This document shows positions 43,134-52,384 of a stretch of DNA of 64,000 bases, piece by piece. Position numbers and translations under genes: made by a program. This DNA comes from Clostridium algidicarnis DSM 15099 (GTDB taxonomy: Bacteria; Bacillota; Clostridia; Clostridiales; Clostridiaceae): contig NZ_PTIS01000003.1 in the NCBI RefSeq assembly GCF_002934235.1, forward strand, positions 1-64,000, given 5' to 3'. The notes beneath the pieces are model-generated. The model saw nothing but the letters and a program-made list of their open reading frames with translations. It was not told where the DNA came from and searched no databases. Positions within the stretch are counted from its first letter, which is position 1. Every line of letters begins with the position of its first letter.

Positions 43134-44372
43134 GTGAAAAAGAAAATTTTTATGTTTATATGTATAATATTAAGCATAATCTTTATAGTTTTTTATAAAA
43201 CTTCTAAAAGGAACAGCGATACAGGTGTTTTAAAGGGGAATTTAACAATTATAGCTGAAGGTGAAAATTATAATTATCTATTAAATTTATGTGAAAAGTT
43301 TAAAAAGAACAATCCTAAGGTAAATATAACTATTAAAGAAATGGAAGAAGATTATTTTAAAAAAGGATTTGAAGATTCTTTAAAAAAACCAAACAATAAT
43401 GCAGATATAGTAATAATGCCTTCGAGATATGTGAATTATTTCGGAAGTAAGTATCCCCTTTCTTTTTCAGAGGTTAATGAATTTATTTCAAGTTATAGGG
43501 ATTCAATAAGAAAAGAGAGGATAGATCAAGTGACTATTGGAGATAAAATAATGGCCTTCCCATTTTATGACGAGCCAGTAGTTTTATATTATAATAAATT
43601 ACTTTTAGATAGTAATAACTTAAAAATAGAGGATATAAGTACATGGAATCATATATTATCTTTAAAAAACAGTATGAATAATAATATATTAGCATACACA
43701 GGAGAAGATTATTTTGAATTTTACAATATACTTATAAATCAGCTTAAAGTAGATAAGTCTAAAAAAGACAATCATGTAAATGAAATAAAGGCAATGGAAG
43801 TCTTAAAAGAAATATTTAAAGATAACAGGGCTAGTATATTAAATGAAGATGAGGCAACTAAGTTATTAATAAATGGAGATATACCTTTTATCATAGGAAA
43901 TAATAAAACATTAAATGAGATATATATAAATGTACCATCTAATAAAAAGGTAGAGCTTGGAGTATCTAAGATACCTAGCTTTGAGCCTGGTGGAAATAGA
44001 GATGTGTTATCATCAGGATATAACTTTGCCATAATGAAAGAAAGCAAAAACAAAAAACTTGCTGAAACATTTATTGAATTTACTTTATTAGAAAAGTATA
44101 GCATTTTAGAAGCAACCAATTCTTATAATATATTTTTAAACTATAACAAGTATCAAGATGAATCCATTTATAACACTAGTTATAGTTTTATAAATGAAAG
44201 AAAGCCTTTGAGGATATTAGATAATATTAATAGAAATGGCACATATTTAAAAATAAATATAAATGATTTAGAAAATAAGGATAAAATTAATGAAGATATA
44301 ACTAAGATTATTAATAGTGAAAATAGTGTAGAAAAAGATATGGAGGATTTAATGGGAAGATATAATAAATAA
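43134..44372 (+). CDS. Membrane-anchored extracellular solute-binding protein (family 1)
   Basis: A 412-residue protein with an N-terminal helix (about 4-21) and a family-1 solute-binding fold (LTIIAEGENYNYLLNLCEKFKKNNPKVN-type start; later FPFYDEPVVLYYNKLLL near 143-159, a typical sugar-binding-protein hinge). There is no lipobox Cys after the helix, so it is probably held by an uncleaved anchor. No permease or ATPase gene lies nearby, so it is an orphan. It may work with a transporter encoded elsewhere or act as a sensor. The start is GTG with an AGGATG site. A terminator is shared with the convergent glycosyltransferase gene. Confidence 0.75.
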   Translation: MKKKIFMFICIILSIIFIVFYKTSKRNSDTGVLKGNLTIIAEGENYNYLLNLCEKFKKNNPKVNITIKEMEEDYFKKGFEDSLKKPNNNADIVIMPSRYVNYFGSKYPLSFSEVNEFISSYRDSIRKERIDQVTIGDKIMAFPFYDEPVVLYYNKLLLDSNNLKIEDISTWNHILSLKNSMNNNILAYTGEDYFEFYNILINQLKVDKSKKDNHVNEIKAMEVLKEIFKDNRASILNEDEATKLLINGDIPFIIGNNKTLNEIYINVPSNKKVELGVSKIPSFEPGGNRDVLSSGYNFAIMKESKNKKLAETFIEFTLLEKYSILEATNSYNIFLNYNKYQDESIYNTSYSFINERKPLRILDNINRNGTYLKININDLENKDKINEDITKIINSENSVEKDMEDLMGRYNK

Positions 44373-44424
44373 TCATTAAAACTCATAGTAGATATTTGGA
44401 AAGTTTAAATTTATTTAAGATAAT

Positions 44425-44484
44425 AAAAAATGCAGTGGACAACTTTGGATGATGTATATAATTCATCCGTATTGTCCATTTTTA
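44425..44484. terminator. Bidirectional terminator, nested stems
   Basis: TGGACAA/TTGTCCA (44436-44442 with 44472-44478) encloses GGATGA/TCATCC. A- and T-runs lie outside on both sides, and the genes on either side converge here. Confidence 0.75.
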
Positions 44485-44492
44485 AATTACTG

Positions 44493-45617
44493 CTATATAC
44501 ATGAATTTGCAACTTTGGTATAAGCATCTAAGGTATTTTTACTAGTTATCTCCCATGAAAAATCTAAAGATCTTGAAAGAGCCTTTTTTGAAAGATTAAT
44601 TTTAAAATCTTCATTAGAAAGAACTTTAAATAAAGCTTCTGATATGTTGATTGATTTTTTAGGATCTATTAAGTAACCAGCATCTTTTACTACCTCAGGA
44701 ATAGAGGTTGTATTAGAAGAGATTAAAGGACATCCACAGCTCATAGCCTCTAAGGGTGGTAGTCCAAAGCCTTCATAAAGAGAAGGGTAAACAAAGCACT
44801 CACAACTATTGTAGAATATAGGTAGCATCTCTTCAGCTACAAAGCCTAAAAAGTGTATTTTTGATTTTATATTTATCTCTTCAGCAAAGTTTAAAAGAAG
44901 AGAGCCCTCATCTTTTAATGAGCCTAAGATAACTAATTCATACTCATCATTTAAATCCTTATACATATCTTTAAAGGCTTTTATTAGGCCACGAACATTT
45001 TTTCTAGGACTAAATCCACCTAAGTATAAAATAAATTTTTTATCTATGCCAAAGGATTTTAGAATTATTTCTTTGCATTTAGCTTTATCTAAAGGTTTAT
45101 ATTTTTTATCGGCAGCTAAAGGGGTTACAAAAATCCTGTCAGGGTCCATAGGAAAAAATTTTAGTATATCTTGTTTTGACCATTCGGACACTGTTATTAT
45201 ACTCTCACAACTATCTATTACTTCAGGCATTTCCCTAAGAAATTTAGTTAAATATCCCTTACCTACAGTTTCAGGCATTATATAAGGTATTAGATCATGT
45301 ATAGTAACTAAGGTCTTACAAGGATAATTTTTATTAAGACCTATACCATTTTGGGGTATATGATATAAATCTATATTTTTCTTTTCTAAATCTTTCGGAA
45401 AATAAGATAAATTAAAAAAGCTATTATGTTTTTTCGAACATAGTATTAAATCCGTATTACTCTTTTCGTATAGTTCATAATCTTTTCCATACCAATATAT
45501 ATTATAGAAGTTTTCTTTATCTAAATTTAATAAATTACTCAAAACATTTTCTGTATAGGTACCAATGCCAGTTCCACGGTACCAGTTAACGCCTCTGGCA
45601 TCTATAGCAAATCTCAT
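44493..45617 (-). CDS. GT4 glycosyltransferase of the spore-coat cluster (CotSA-like)
   Basis: A cytoplasmic retaining GT-B glycosyltransferase of 374 residues. The N-terminus [22 protein letters not shown] is shared with the second glycosyltransferase at 48739-49860. HIPQNGIGL is near 95-103, the donor-binding [10 protein letters not shown] near 197-206, and the E-x7-E motif [14 protein letters not shown] near 276-289. It lies back-to-back with a CotS-family operon. In B. subtilis CotSA (a GT) and CotS are neighbouring spore-coat proteins, so a role in glycosylating a coat or exosporium component is inferred. The acceptor and sugar are unknown. The ATG has a TAGGAGTGG site. Confidence 0.85.
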   Translation of the reverse strand: MRFAIDARGVNWYRGTGIGTYTENVLSNLLNLDKENFYNIYWYGKDYELYEKSNTDLILCSKKHNSFFNLSYFPKDLEKKNIDLYHIPQNGIGLNKNYPCKTLVTIHDLIPYIMPETVGKGYLTKFLREMPEVIDSCESIITVSEWSKQDILKFFPMDPDRIFVTPLAADKKYKPLDKAKCKEIILKSFGIDKKFILYLGGFSPRKNVRGLIKAFKDMYKDLNDEYELVILGSLKDEGSLLLNFAEEINIKSKIHFLGFVAEEMLPIFYNSCECFVYPSLYEGFGLPPLEAMSCGCPLISSNTTSIPEVVKDAGYLIDPKKSINISEALFKVLSNEDFKINLSKKALSRSLDFSWEITSKNTLDAYTKVANSCI

Positions 45618-45773
45618 ATAACCACTCCTACATATCTCTTTATATTAATAATATTAAATAGAAGCCACTTTGGTGAATGTTAATATCTACACTATTTAAA
45701 AATAGGTATAAAAATCATTTACTTTAAAGTCATATATAAGATATAAACTTAATTCAACTTAGTGCAGTTTATC

Positions 45774-45801
45774 ACATTGCAATATAGAAATTCATATACT
45801 A
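45774..45801 (+). promoter_or_regulatory. Sigma-K-type promoter of the cotS operon
   Basis: AC (45774-45775), a 17-nt spacer and CATATACTA (45793-45801) match the mother-cell sigma-K consensus (AC, 16-17 nt, CATAnnnTA) completely. The start codon is about 34 nt downstream, so the leader is short. This fits late expression of coat genes. Confidence 0.6.
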
Positions 45802-45834
45802 AAAAAGAGAAACATTGATTTTGGAGGAGTGGTT

Positions 45835-46851
45835 TTGGAAGAGGAATATATAAAGCAGAAAATAAAAGAAGAATATGGGATCAACGTTGTTTATATAAAG
45901 AAGATAAAAAACATCTATAAATTGAAAGATGAAAGAGGCATGTTTTATGCTTTAAAGATAATAAAATATGAATTTGCTCATTTTCTTTTTATTATGTCTG
46001 CAATAAATCATTTATATAAAAATGAATTTTTGTCAGTAGTACCTTTTATAAATACAAAAGAAGGAAGTAAATATATAAGCCTTAAGGATAACTATGCCTA
46101 TCTAAATCCTTGGATAATAGGGCGTGAAAGCAATTATGACAACCCTATAGAATTATCTTTGGTAACTAAAAAGTTAGCAGAGCTTCATGAAAAAAGCCAA
46201 GGATTTATTGTAGACAACAAAATGAAGCCACGTATTTATTGGTTTAAGTGGTTTGAAACTTTTGAAACTAGGATAAATGAGATATTAGGTTTCAAAAAGA
46301 TTATAGAAGGAAAAGAAAATAAAAGTAATTTTGACAGTAAATATTTATCTATCCTAGAAGAAGAAGTAGAAATAGCAAAGCAATCTATATATTATTTAGG
46401 GAAAAGTAATTACTTAGAAAAGATGACAAAGGAAATAGATAAACATGGATTTTGTCATCACGACATAGCAAATCATAATATAATAATTAATTCTAAAGAT
46501 GAATTATCTATTATAGATTTTGATTATTGTATATTAGACACTCATCTTCATGATTTAAGTAGCATTTTAATAAGAACTATGAAAAATGGAAGATGGGATT
46601 TATCTAAAGCTTTATTTATATTAGATAGATACAATGAAGTTTATGCGTTAGAACAAACGGATTTACCTATAATGGCAGCTTTTATTGAATTTCCACAGGA
46701 TTATTGGCAGCTTGGAATACAGTATTATTTAGAAAAACAACCTTGGAAAGAAGAAATATTTCTAAGAAAGTTAAATAAGATAGTAGAGGATAGAGAATTA
46801 AAAGAAGATTTTATAAAAGAATTTAGAACACAAAGGTATAAAGGAGGGTAG
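45835..46851 (+). CDS. CotS-family spore coat protein (kinase fold), first copy
   Basis: A 338-residue protein of the CotS/aminoglycoside-phosphotransferase-like fold. The kinase catalytic loop is seen as HHDIANHN near 210-217 and the metal-binding IIDFDYC near 227-233, so it may be an active small-molecule or sugar kinase. CotS proteins are inner-coat proteins in Bacillus and often cluster with glycosyltransferases. It is first in an operon with two further family members and has a sigma-K-type promoter. The TTG at 45835 is preferred to an upstream GTG, which overlaps the GGAGGAG site. Confidence 0.85.
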   Translation: MEEEYIKQKIKEEYGINVVYIKKIKNIYKLKDERGMFYALKIIKYEFAHFLFIMSAINHLYKNEFLSVVPFINTKEGSKYISLKDNYAYLNPWIIGRESNYDNPIELSLVTKKLAELHEKSQGFIVDNKMKPRIYWFKWFETFETRINEILGFKKIIEGKENKSNFDSKYLSILEEEVEIAKQSIYYLGKSNYLEKMTKEIDKHGFCHHDIANHNIIINSKDELSIIDFDYCILDTHLHDLSSILIRTMKNGRWDLSKALFILDRYNEVYALEQTDLPIMAAFIEFPQDYWQLGIQYYLEKQPWKEEIFLRKLNKIVEDRELKEDFIKEFRTQRYKGG

Positions 46852-46854
46852 TGT

Positions 46855-47610
46855 ATGAGTTTGTTTTGTTATAGTGAATTTTATGATTATATTTATAAAA
46901 AGGACATAATTATAATTAACTGCAATTCATTTAATGTTAAAAAGAAAATTACTATGAAGGATGCAAAAAGGCAGCTAGATATATTATGTGAACTACATGA
47001 AAAGATAAAGGGGTACGAAGGGAGTGCAGGGTTTACACTTCCAAATAACATAGGTAAATTAGTAGAAAACTGTAAGGTGGAAATTAAAAAGAATAATAGG
47101 TTTATTCGTTATTTAGAAAATCAAGGAGCTAACAATGGATTTGAAACTCTCTTACTTAAGATTGGTGATGAACACATAAGTAGAGCTGAAAAATCAATAG
47201 AATGCATATATAAATCTAACTATATGGATATTATCTACAGAAGTATGAAAAGCGGAGAAATATGTGTAGTAAATAGCAGCGAAGATAATTTAAGAAAGGT
47301 TGAAAAAATTGAAATAGCAAAAGGTAAAAAGTTTTGCTATGAAATATTAGAAATAGATGCTATAAATTATTTTAATAAACTTAAAAGAAAAAACAGTGAT
47401 ATTGATATTGAAGGGCTAATAGATTATTTTTGCACTATAGAAGGCTTAGATGAAAATAGCAACAATTTTATAAGGGCTATGATATCTTATCCCTTTGAAT
47501 TTATGAAATGTGTAAATAGATATAAGAGAAGTAAAAAACCTTGGACTTTAGAAAAATATGAAGAAAAGTTATTAAAGTCTATAGAGAAAGATAGTCAAAG
47601 TTATATATAG
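46855..47610 (+). CDS. Degenerate CotS-family protein, second copy
   Basis: A 251-residue paralogue of its neighbours that is about 90 residues shorter. The N-terminal lobe is mostly missing: alignment by eye begins at the hinge (DIIIINCNSFN; LCELHEKIKGYEG corresponds to LAELHEKSQGFIV of the first copy). The catalytic HxDxxxxN and DFD motifs are absent. The C-terminal helical part (FIRAMISYPFEFMKCVNRY...KKPWTLEKYEEKL) is retained. It may be a pseudokinase with a structural or regulatory role. The ORF is intact with a good GGAGGG site and ATG, so it does not look like a recent pseudogene. It lies 3 nt after the first copy. Confidence 0.75.
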   Translation: MSLFCYSEFYDYIYKKDIIIINCNSFNVKKKITMKDAKRQLDILCELHEKIKGYEGSAGFTLPNNIGKLVENCKVEIKKNNRFIRYLENQGANNGFETLLLKIGDEHISRAEKSIECIYKSNYMDIIYRSMKSGEICVVNSSEDNLRKVEKIEIAKGKKFCYEILEIDAINYFNKLKRKNSDIDIEGLIDYFCTIEGLDENSNNFIRAMISYPFEFMKCVNRYKRSKKPWTLEKYEEKLLKSIEKDSQSYI

Positions 47611-47656
47611 ATACAAGAATATTATTTGTGAATTAATACTAAAAGGAGGTACCTTT

Positions 47657-48712
47657 TTGGAAAGATTAAGGTATAGAGAAAAGCAAGATTTAGTTACCTA
47701 CTCTTTAAGTACAAAGCTATTTAATCAATATGATTTAAAGATTTATGATTTGGTTCCATTAAGAAGTGTATTTGTTCTTTATACAGATAAAGGCGAGAAA
47801 ATATTAAAAAAGATAAAATATGATGAGAATCGAATAAAATTTATTGAAGAATCATTAAATTATATTTCTAAAACCTTTGATAGAGTGATGAAGTTTTATA
47901 AAAATAAAAAAGGCGATATTTATACATTTTGGGAAGGCGAATATTACTGTATAATGGATGTGCTAGAAGGGAGAGAATGCCAATTTTCTAATCCATTAGA
48001 ACTTAGTATAACCTCTAGGTCATTAGGACAACTTCATAAAAGCAGCCTAGGCTTTACAAATTACTGCAAAGAGAAAGGTAATAGTGAATTAGTTAAATTA
48101 AATTCTAATGTAGGAAAAACCATAGAAGATTTTAAAAAGGCATTAAATAATACTAAAGAATTTAAAAGAAGAGTTTCAAATTTAAAATATAAAAATGATT
48201 TTGATAATATATTTATGATGAACGTAGATAGGCATTTATATCAAATGGAAAAGAGTATAGAAATCTTAGAACATAGTGATTTTAATCTCTTAGTAAAAGA
48301 AGAGGATAAAATTGTAATATGCCATAAGGATTTAGCTTATCATAATATAATTATTAAAGAGGATCAGGCTTATTTTATTGATTTCGATTATTCTATGATA
48401 GACCTTAGAGTAGTGGATTTATGCAATTTAATAAATAAAGCAATTAAAAGCTTTGTATTTGACTTCACTAGGGCAGAAGATGTACTTTATGATTATAAAA
48501 GTGAAAACTTTCTAGAAACAAATGAAATAGGCGTACTTTACGGGTTGCTTTACTTCCCAGAAGATTTTTATTCTATTACAAATAATTATTATAACAAGGT
48601 TAAAAGTTGGGATGAGGGCGTATTTATAGATAAAATAAAAAAGAAATGTGAGTACTTTCATTATAGAGAAGAATTTTTAAATTCTTTTAAAAATAAAGTA
48701 TTTTGTGGATAA
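47657..48712 (+). CDS. CotS-family spore coat protein, third copy
   Basis: A 351-residue CotS-like protein. The catalytic-loop motif CHKDLAYHN lies near 224-232 and the metal motif FIDFDYS near 242-248, so the kinase-like site is intact. The central GRECQFSNPLELSITSRSLGQLHKSSLGF region aligns with the same region of the other copies. The start is TTG with a consensus AAGGAGGT site 7 nt upstream. It is the last gene of the three-gene operon; its stop codon lies in a 34-nt palindrome that also contains the stop codon of the convergent glycosyltransferase. Confidence 0.85.
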   Translation: MERLRYREKQDLVTYSLSTKLFNQYDLKIYDLVPLRSVFVLYTDKGEKILKKIKYDENRIKFIEESLNYISKTFDRVMKFYKNKKGDIYTFWEGEYYCIMDVLEGRECQFSNPLELSITSRSLGQLHKSSLGFTNYCKEKGNSELVKLNSNVGKTIEDFKKALNNTKEFKRRVSNLKYKNDFDNIFMMNVDRHLYQMEKSIEILEHSDFNLLVKEEDKIVICHKDLAYHNIIIKEDQAYFIDFDYSMIDLRVVDLCNLINKAIKSFVFDFTRAEDVLYDYKSENFLETNEIGVLYGLLYFPEDFYSITNNYYNKVKSWDEGVFIDKIKKKCEYFHYREEFLNSFKNKVFCG

Positions 48713-48744
48713 ATAAAAATCAGCTTTAAAGCTGATTTTTATTT
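48711..48744. terminator. Shared palindromic terminator of the convergent cotS and GT genes
   Basis: A perfect 34-nt palindrome (AAATAAAAATCAGCTTT and its complement) contains the TAA stops of both convergent genes. The two stop codons are only 26 nt apart. Confidence 0.85.
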
Positions 48745-49860
48745 GCATATATTTTCATAAGCCAAGAGAGTTTCTTTAGCTGTGCTTTCCCAATTAAACA
48801 TTGAGTTTCGTTTAAGACCCCTTACTATTAAATCTTCCTTTAAATCTTCATTAGTAAGTAGGGTGTTCATAGCATTGTACAAGTCAAATCCATTTCTTGG
48901 ATCTATTAAAAGAGCGCTATCCCCTAAAATTTCAGGTATGGAAGTAAGATTAGAGGCGATTACTGGGGAACCACAAGCCATGGCCTCTAGTGGAGGAAGA
49001 CCAAAACCTTCGTAAAGAGAAGGGTATACAAAAAACTCACAAGAATTATAAAACCAAGGTAAATGTTCTAGTGGTATAAATCCTGGAAAAACAACCTTAT
49101 CTTCAATACCTAATTCTAAAGCTTTATTTTTATATATTTCATAGGACAATCCCTTATTTCCTCCTATTATTAATTTTAGATTAGGATTATTAGTTTTAAT
49201 TACTTTATGAAAAGCTTCTAAAAGACCTATTATATTTTTTCTAGGGCTAAATCCACCAATATAAAGAATAAAATCACCTTTAATATTGTAAAAATGTTCA
49301 ATATTATTTTTACAAAGATCTTTATTTAAAGGTTTATAAATATCTTCACTAGCTAAGGGGGTAACATAAATTTTATCTTTTGGAAAGTTAAATGCTTTTG
49401 AAATATCTTCTTTAGAGAATTCAGATACAGTTATAATTCCATCACAAAGTGACACAATAGACTTCATTTCTTCGTTAAATATTTTTAGGTACCTTTCACC
49501 TACAGTTTCAGGCATTCTTAAAGGTATAACATCATGAAGGGTTATAACAAATTTACAATTTTTTTTCTTTGGCATACCAACTCCATTTTGTGGAATGTGA
49601 TATATATCAGCATTAACATCATCTAATATATTTGGAATGTTAACTTGATTCCAAAACCCTTTTTCTGCTTTATCTTTAATTTCATTTATTTTTAAATTAG
49701 GATTTAAATTTATAGAAAACTTATTGGTTTCAGGCATAAAAATAGTATACTCATTAATATCATCTATGTTCTTTAGAGAATTTATTAACTGATAAGTATA
49801 GGTGCCTATACCTGTTCCACGATACCATTTAGCAGCTCTACCATCAATGCAAATTTTCAT
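48739..49860 (-). CDS. Second GT4 glycosyltransferase of the spore-coat cluster
   Basis: A 373-residue retaining glycosyltransferase, a clear paralogue of 44493-45617: same N-terminus ([21 protein letters not shown]), HIPQNGVGM near 94-102, [10 protein letters not shown] near 196-205, and the E-x7-E motif [14 protein letters not shown] near 275-288. Both probably act on related acceptors in the spore coat or exosporium. It diverges from the fourth CotS-family gene and converges with the third. The minus-strand ATG has an AAAGGA site. No sporulation promoter was recognised confidently. Confidence 0.85.
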   Translation of the reverse strand: MKICIDGRAAKWYRGTGIGTYTYQLINSLKNIDDINEYTIFMPETNKFSINLNPNLKINEIKDKAEKGFWNQVNIPNILDDVNADIYHIPQNGVGMPKKKNCKFVITLHDVIPLRMPETVGERYLKIFNEEMKSIVSLCDGIITVSEFSKEDISKAFNFPKDKIYVTPLASEDIYKPLNKDLCKNNIEHFYNIKGDFILYIGGFSPRKNIIGLLEAFHKVIKTNNPNLKLIIGGNKGLSYEIYKNKALELGIEDKVVFPGFIPLEHLPWFYNSCEFFVYPSLYEGFGLPPLEAMACGSPVIASNLTSIPEILGDSALLIDPRNGFDLYNAMNTLLTNEDLKEDLIVRGLKRNSMFNWESTAKETLLAYENICK

Positions 49861-49972
49861 AGGAAAAATTTCCTTTCAACATGATTTCATAGTTCATTAT
49901 ATTAGTAACAATAAAAAGTGTTAATAATTGAGAGGACACTTTCATATAAATTATATGGGGGTGATAACTTTG

Positions 49973-50971
49973 ATGAGAGAATTTGAAATAGAAAGGCAAT
50001 TCGATATAAAAATCGAGAGTATTAAACCAAACAAAGGAGTGTATTATCTAAAGACTGACAAGGGAGAGCGATGTTTAAAAAAAATAAATTATGGTGTGCA
50101 AAAGTTATTATTTGTTTATGGAGCTAAAGAACATCTAATTTTAAATGGATTTAATAATGTGGACAGGTATTTTTTAAACATAGAGGAACAACCCTTTGCA
50201 GTAGTTAACGAGGATCTTTATACTTTGTCTGAATGGATAAATGGTAGGGAGTGTAACTTTAAAGATAAAAATGATGTTGCTCTAGCAGCTGAAAAGCTAG
50301 CTTATATGCATAGGGCAACAAAGGGATATGAACCACCAGAAAATAGTAAATTAAAAAGTGATCTTGAAAGATGGCCACATTTAATGGATAAAAGAATTAA
50401 ATCTTTAGATAAGATGAGAACCATGGGGCGGAAAAGAGGGACTAAAGGTTCTTTTGATTTGAATTATGTAAAATCACTTCAATTCTACAAAGATTTAGGG
50501 AAAAGAGCAACTAAGGTATTAACAGATTCGAATTATATAGATATTTGCAGAAGTACTGAAGAAGAAAAGAGTTTTTGTCATCATGATTATACTTACCACA
50601 ACATAATCATAGCTGATGAATCTGTAAATATTATAGATTTTGATTACTGTAAAAGAGAAGTTAGAGCATATGATATAGCTAATTTTATCACAAAGGTTTT
50701 AAAAAGGGTGGATTGGGATATAGAATATGCAAAGATTATTATTGATAATTATAATAAGGTAGATTCATTAAGAGAAGAAGAATATAAAGTTATATTTGCA
50801 TTTTTGTTATTTCCGCAAAGATTTTGGAGGCTATCTAATAGATATTATTATAATGAGGTTAATTGGGCTCAAAATACCTTTGGGAATAAACTTGAAAATT
50901 TAATAAGTGAGCAAGAAATATATATGAAATTTATAGAAGAGTTCAAAGAGCTTTATAATCAAGTTGAATAG
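49973..50971 (+). CDS. CotS-family spore coat protein, fourth copy
   Basis: A 332-residue CotS-family protein with an intact catalytic loop, HHDYTYHN near 202-209, and metal motif IIDFDYC near 218-224. Other family marks are WINGRECNFKDKNDVALAAEKLAYMHRATKGY near 75-106 and FLLFPQRFWRLSNRYY near 281-296. The ATG at 49973 is chosen because the GGGGGTGAT site precedes it by about 9 nt; upstream in-frame TTG and ATG codons lack a site. It is transcribed alone, divergent from the second glycosyltransferase. Confidence 0.85.
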   Translation: MREFEIERQFDIKIESIKPNKGVYYLKTDKGERCLKKINYGVQKLLFVYGAKEHLILNGFNNVDRYFLNIEEQPFAVVNEDLYTLSEWINGRECNFKDKNDVALAAEKLAYMHRATKGYEPPENSKLKSDLERWPHLMDKRIKSLDKMRTMGRKRGTKGSFDLNYVKSLQFYKDLGKRATKVLTDSNYIDICRSTEEEKSFCHHDYTYHNIIIADESVNIIDFDYCKREVRAYDIANFITKVLKRVDWDIEYAKIIIDNYNKVDSLREEEYKVIFAFLLFPQRFWRLSNRYYYNEVNWAQNTFGNKLENLISEQEIYMKFIEEFKELYNQVE

Positions 50972-51036
50972 TAATTATATTAAGAGGTAACAATGAAATC
51001 TTTTAGGGAAGATTATGTATTGTATAATATTTAAAG

Positions 51037-51103
51037 AACTCTGTATTTATAATCAGGCTATAACATTTAATTTAATGCTATAGATGAAAATAAATACAGA
51101 GTT
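51037..51103 (+). terminator. Long-stem hairpin after the fourth CotS gene
   Basis: A perfect 14-bp outer stem (AACTCTGTATTTAT with its complement) encloses a 39-nt loop that can form a second stem (CTATA/TATAG). The T-run after it is weak, so efficiency is uncertain. Confidence 0.6.
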
Positions 51104-51163
51104 TAATTCTTGAAATTTAATAATGAATTTTAAAAATATTTATTTAAATAAGTATTTTTATAG

Positions 51164-51172
51164 CATATGATA
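51164..51172 (+). promoter_or_regulatory. Sigma-K-like -10 element upstream of yabG
   Basis: CATATGATA matches the sigma-K -10 consensus CATAnnnTA. No AC dinucleotide sits at the expected -35 distance, so support is partial. yabG is sigma-K-dependent in B. subtilis. Confidence 0.35.
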
Positions 51173-51233
51173 GTGTCATTAAATAATATCCTTCATATTA
51201 TAAAAGTAAAGTTAAAAATGAGGGAGAGAATAT

Positions 51234-52094
51234 ATGGAGATTGGCGATAGTGTTGTAAGAAAATCCTACGGAAAAGATATTACATTTAAAATTATAGATA
51301 TTAAAGAGGGGTTAGAGGGGTTAACATATATATTAAAGGGAATAAATTTAAGGATAATTGCAGACTCTCCAGTAGAAGATTTAGAAGTGGTTAGAGCAGA
51401 TTATAGTGGCGAAACAGATAGAGTATTTAACAGAGAGGTTAATAGTAGAATAAAGAATATAATGGCTAGCAGATTTAATTTAAGAAGAGGTTATAGAGTA
51501 TCAAAGACAGTTCCTTCTAAAGAATTAGTATTCGGAAGACCAGGTAAAATACTTCATATAGACGGAGATGCTGAGTATCTTGAAAATTGTCTTAAGGTTT
51601 ATAAGCAACTTTCCTTAGAAGCTGTTGGTGAAATAGTAAAAGAAAGTGATCAACCAAAGAAGATATTAGAAATAGTTAAAGCTGTAAAACCAGATATTAT
51701 AGTACTTACAGGTCATGATGGAATAATAAAAGATGCAAAGGATTATCTTGACTTAGAAAATTATAGAAATTCAAAGTATTTTGTGGAAGCTGTATCTGAA
51801 CTTAGAAATTATAACTCAAGTTATGATGAGTTAGTGATTTTTGCAGGAGCTTGTCAATCCTGTTATGAAAAGATATTAGATGCAGGAGCCAATTTTGCAA
51901 GTTCCCCTAATAGGGTTTTGATACACTGCTTAGATCCTGTATTTATCTGCGAAAAAATTGCCTATACTAATGTAGATAAGGTTGTGTCTATTCATGAGGT
52001 TTTAGATAATACAATTACAGGCATTAAGGGTATAGGAGGACTACAAACTAGGGGCAAGTATAGGGAAGGGTATCCAAAGTCTCAATATATATAA
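51234..52094 (+). CDS. yabG: Sporulation-specific protease YabG
   Basis: YabG is a mother-cell cysteine protease that trims spore coat proteins; in C. difficile it also processes germination proteins. The 286 residues match the family length. Conserved segments visible include the N-terminal GDSVVRKSYG, PGKILHIDGD near 103-112, DIIVLTGHDG near 155-164, VIFAGACQSCYE near 200-211 and the HCLDPVFICEKIAYT region near 227-241, where the His and Cys residues fit a protease active site. It is followed by veg, the conserved yabG-veg order of Bacillus and Clostridium. The ATG has a GGGAGAG site. Confidence 0.93.
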   Translation: MEIGDSVVRKSYGKDITFKIIDIKEGLEGLTYILKGINLRIIADSPVEDLEVVRADYSGETDRVFNREVNSRIKNIMASRFNLRRGYRVSKTVPSKELVFGRPGKILHIDGDAEYLENCLKVYKQLSLEAVGEIVKESDQPKKILEIVKAVKPDIIVLTGHDGIIKDAKDYLDLENYRNSKYFVEAVSELRNYNSSYDELVIFAGACQSCYEKILDAGANFASSPNRVLIHCLDPVFICEKIAYTNVDKVVSIHEVLDNTITGIKGIGGLQTRGKYREGYPKSQYI

Positions 52095-52153
52095 CAAAAT
52101 AAATGCAAATAGGGATTTAATTTTTTGTGCTAATATATAATATTAAGATATTT

Positions 52154-52200
52154 GGTCTTTTAAAGGTTAATGGGATTTACCTTTAAAAGGCTTTTGTTTC
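52154..52200 (+). terminator. Terminator of yabG
   Basis: CTTTTAAAGGT (52157-52167) and ACCTTTAAAAG (52179-52189) form an 11-bp stem followed by CTTTTGTTT. The remaining gap to 52343 is AT-rich with no other feature seen. Confidence 0.8.
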
Positions 52201-52343
52201 TATGTATTCTTAAATATAACAATCAATATCACTATTTAAGAATATGAAGCAGTGTTTTAGGCAACAATATAGATACAAGGGCTAATTTATATAATTTTTA
52301 AAAAAAATATTTTAAAAAATATCATAAAAATTATAAAAAAATA

Positions 52344-52373
52344 TTGACAAAGAGCTTTTATAAGTGATAAAAT
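52344..52373 (+). promoter_or_regulatory. Upstream sigma-A promoter of veg
   Basis: TTGACA (52344-52349), an 18-nt spacer and TAAAAT (52368-52373). It is the weaker of two tandem promoters. Confidence 0.65.
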
Positions 52374-52384
52374 AATAAGTTTAT

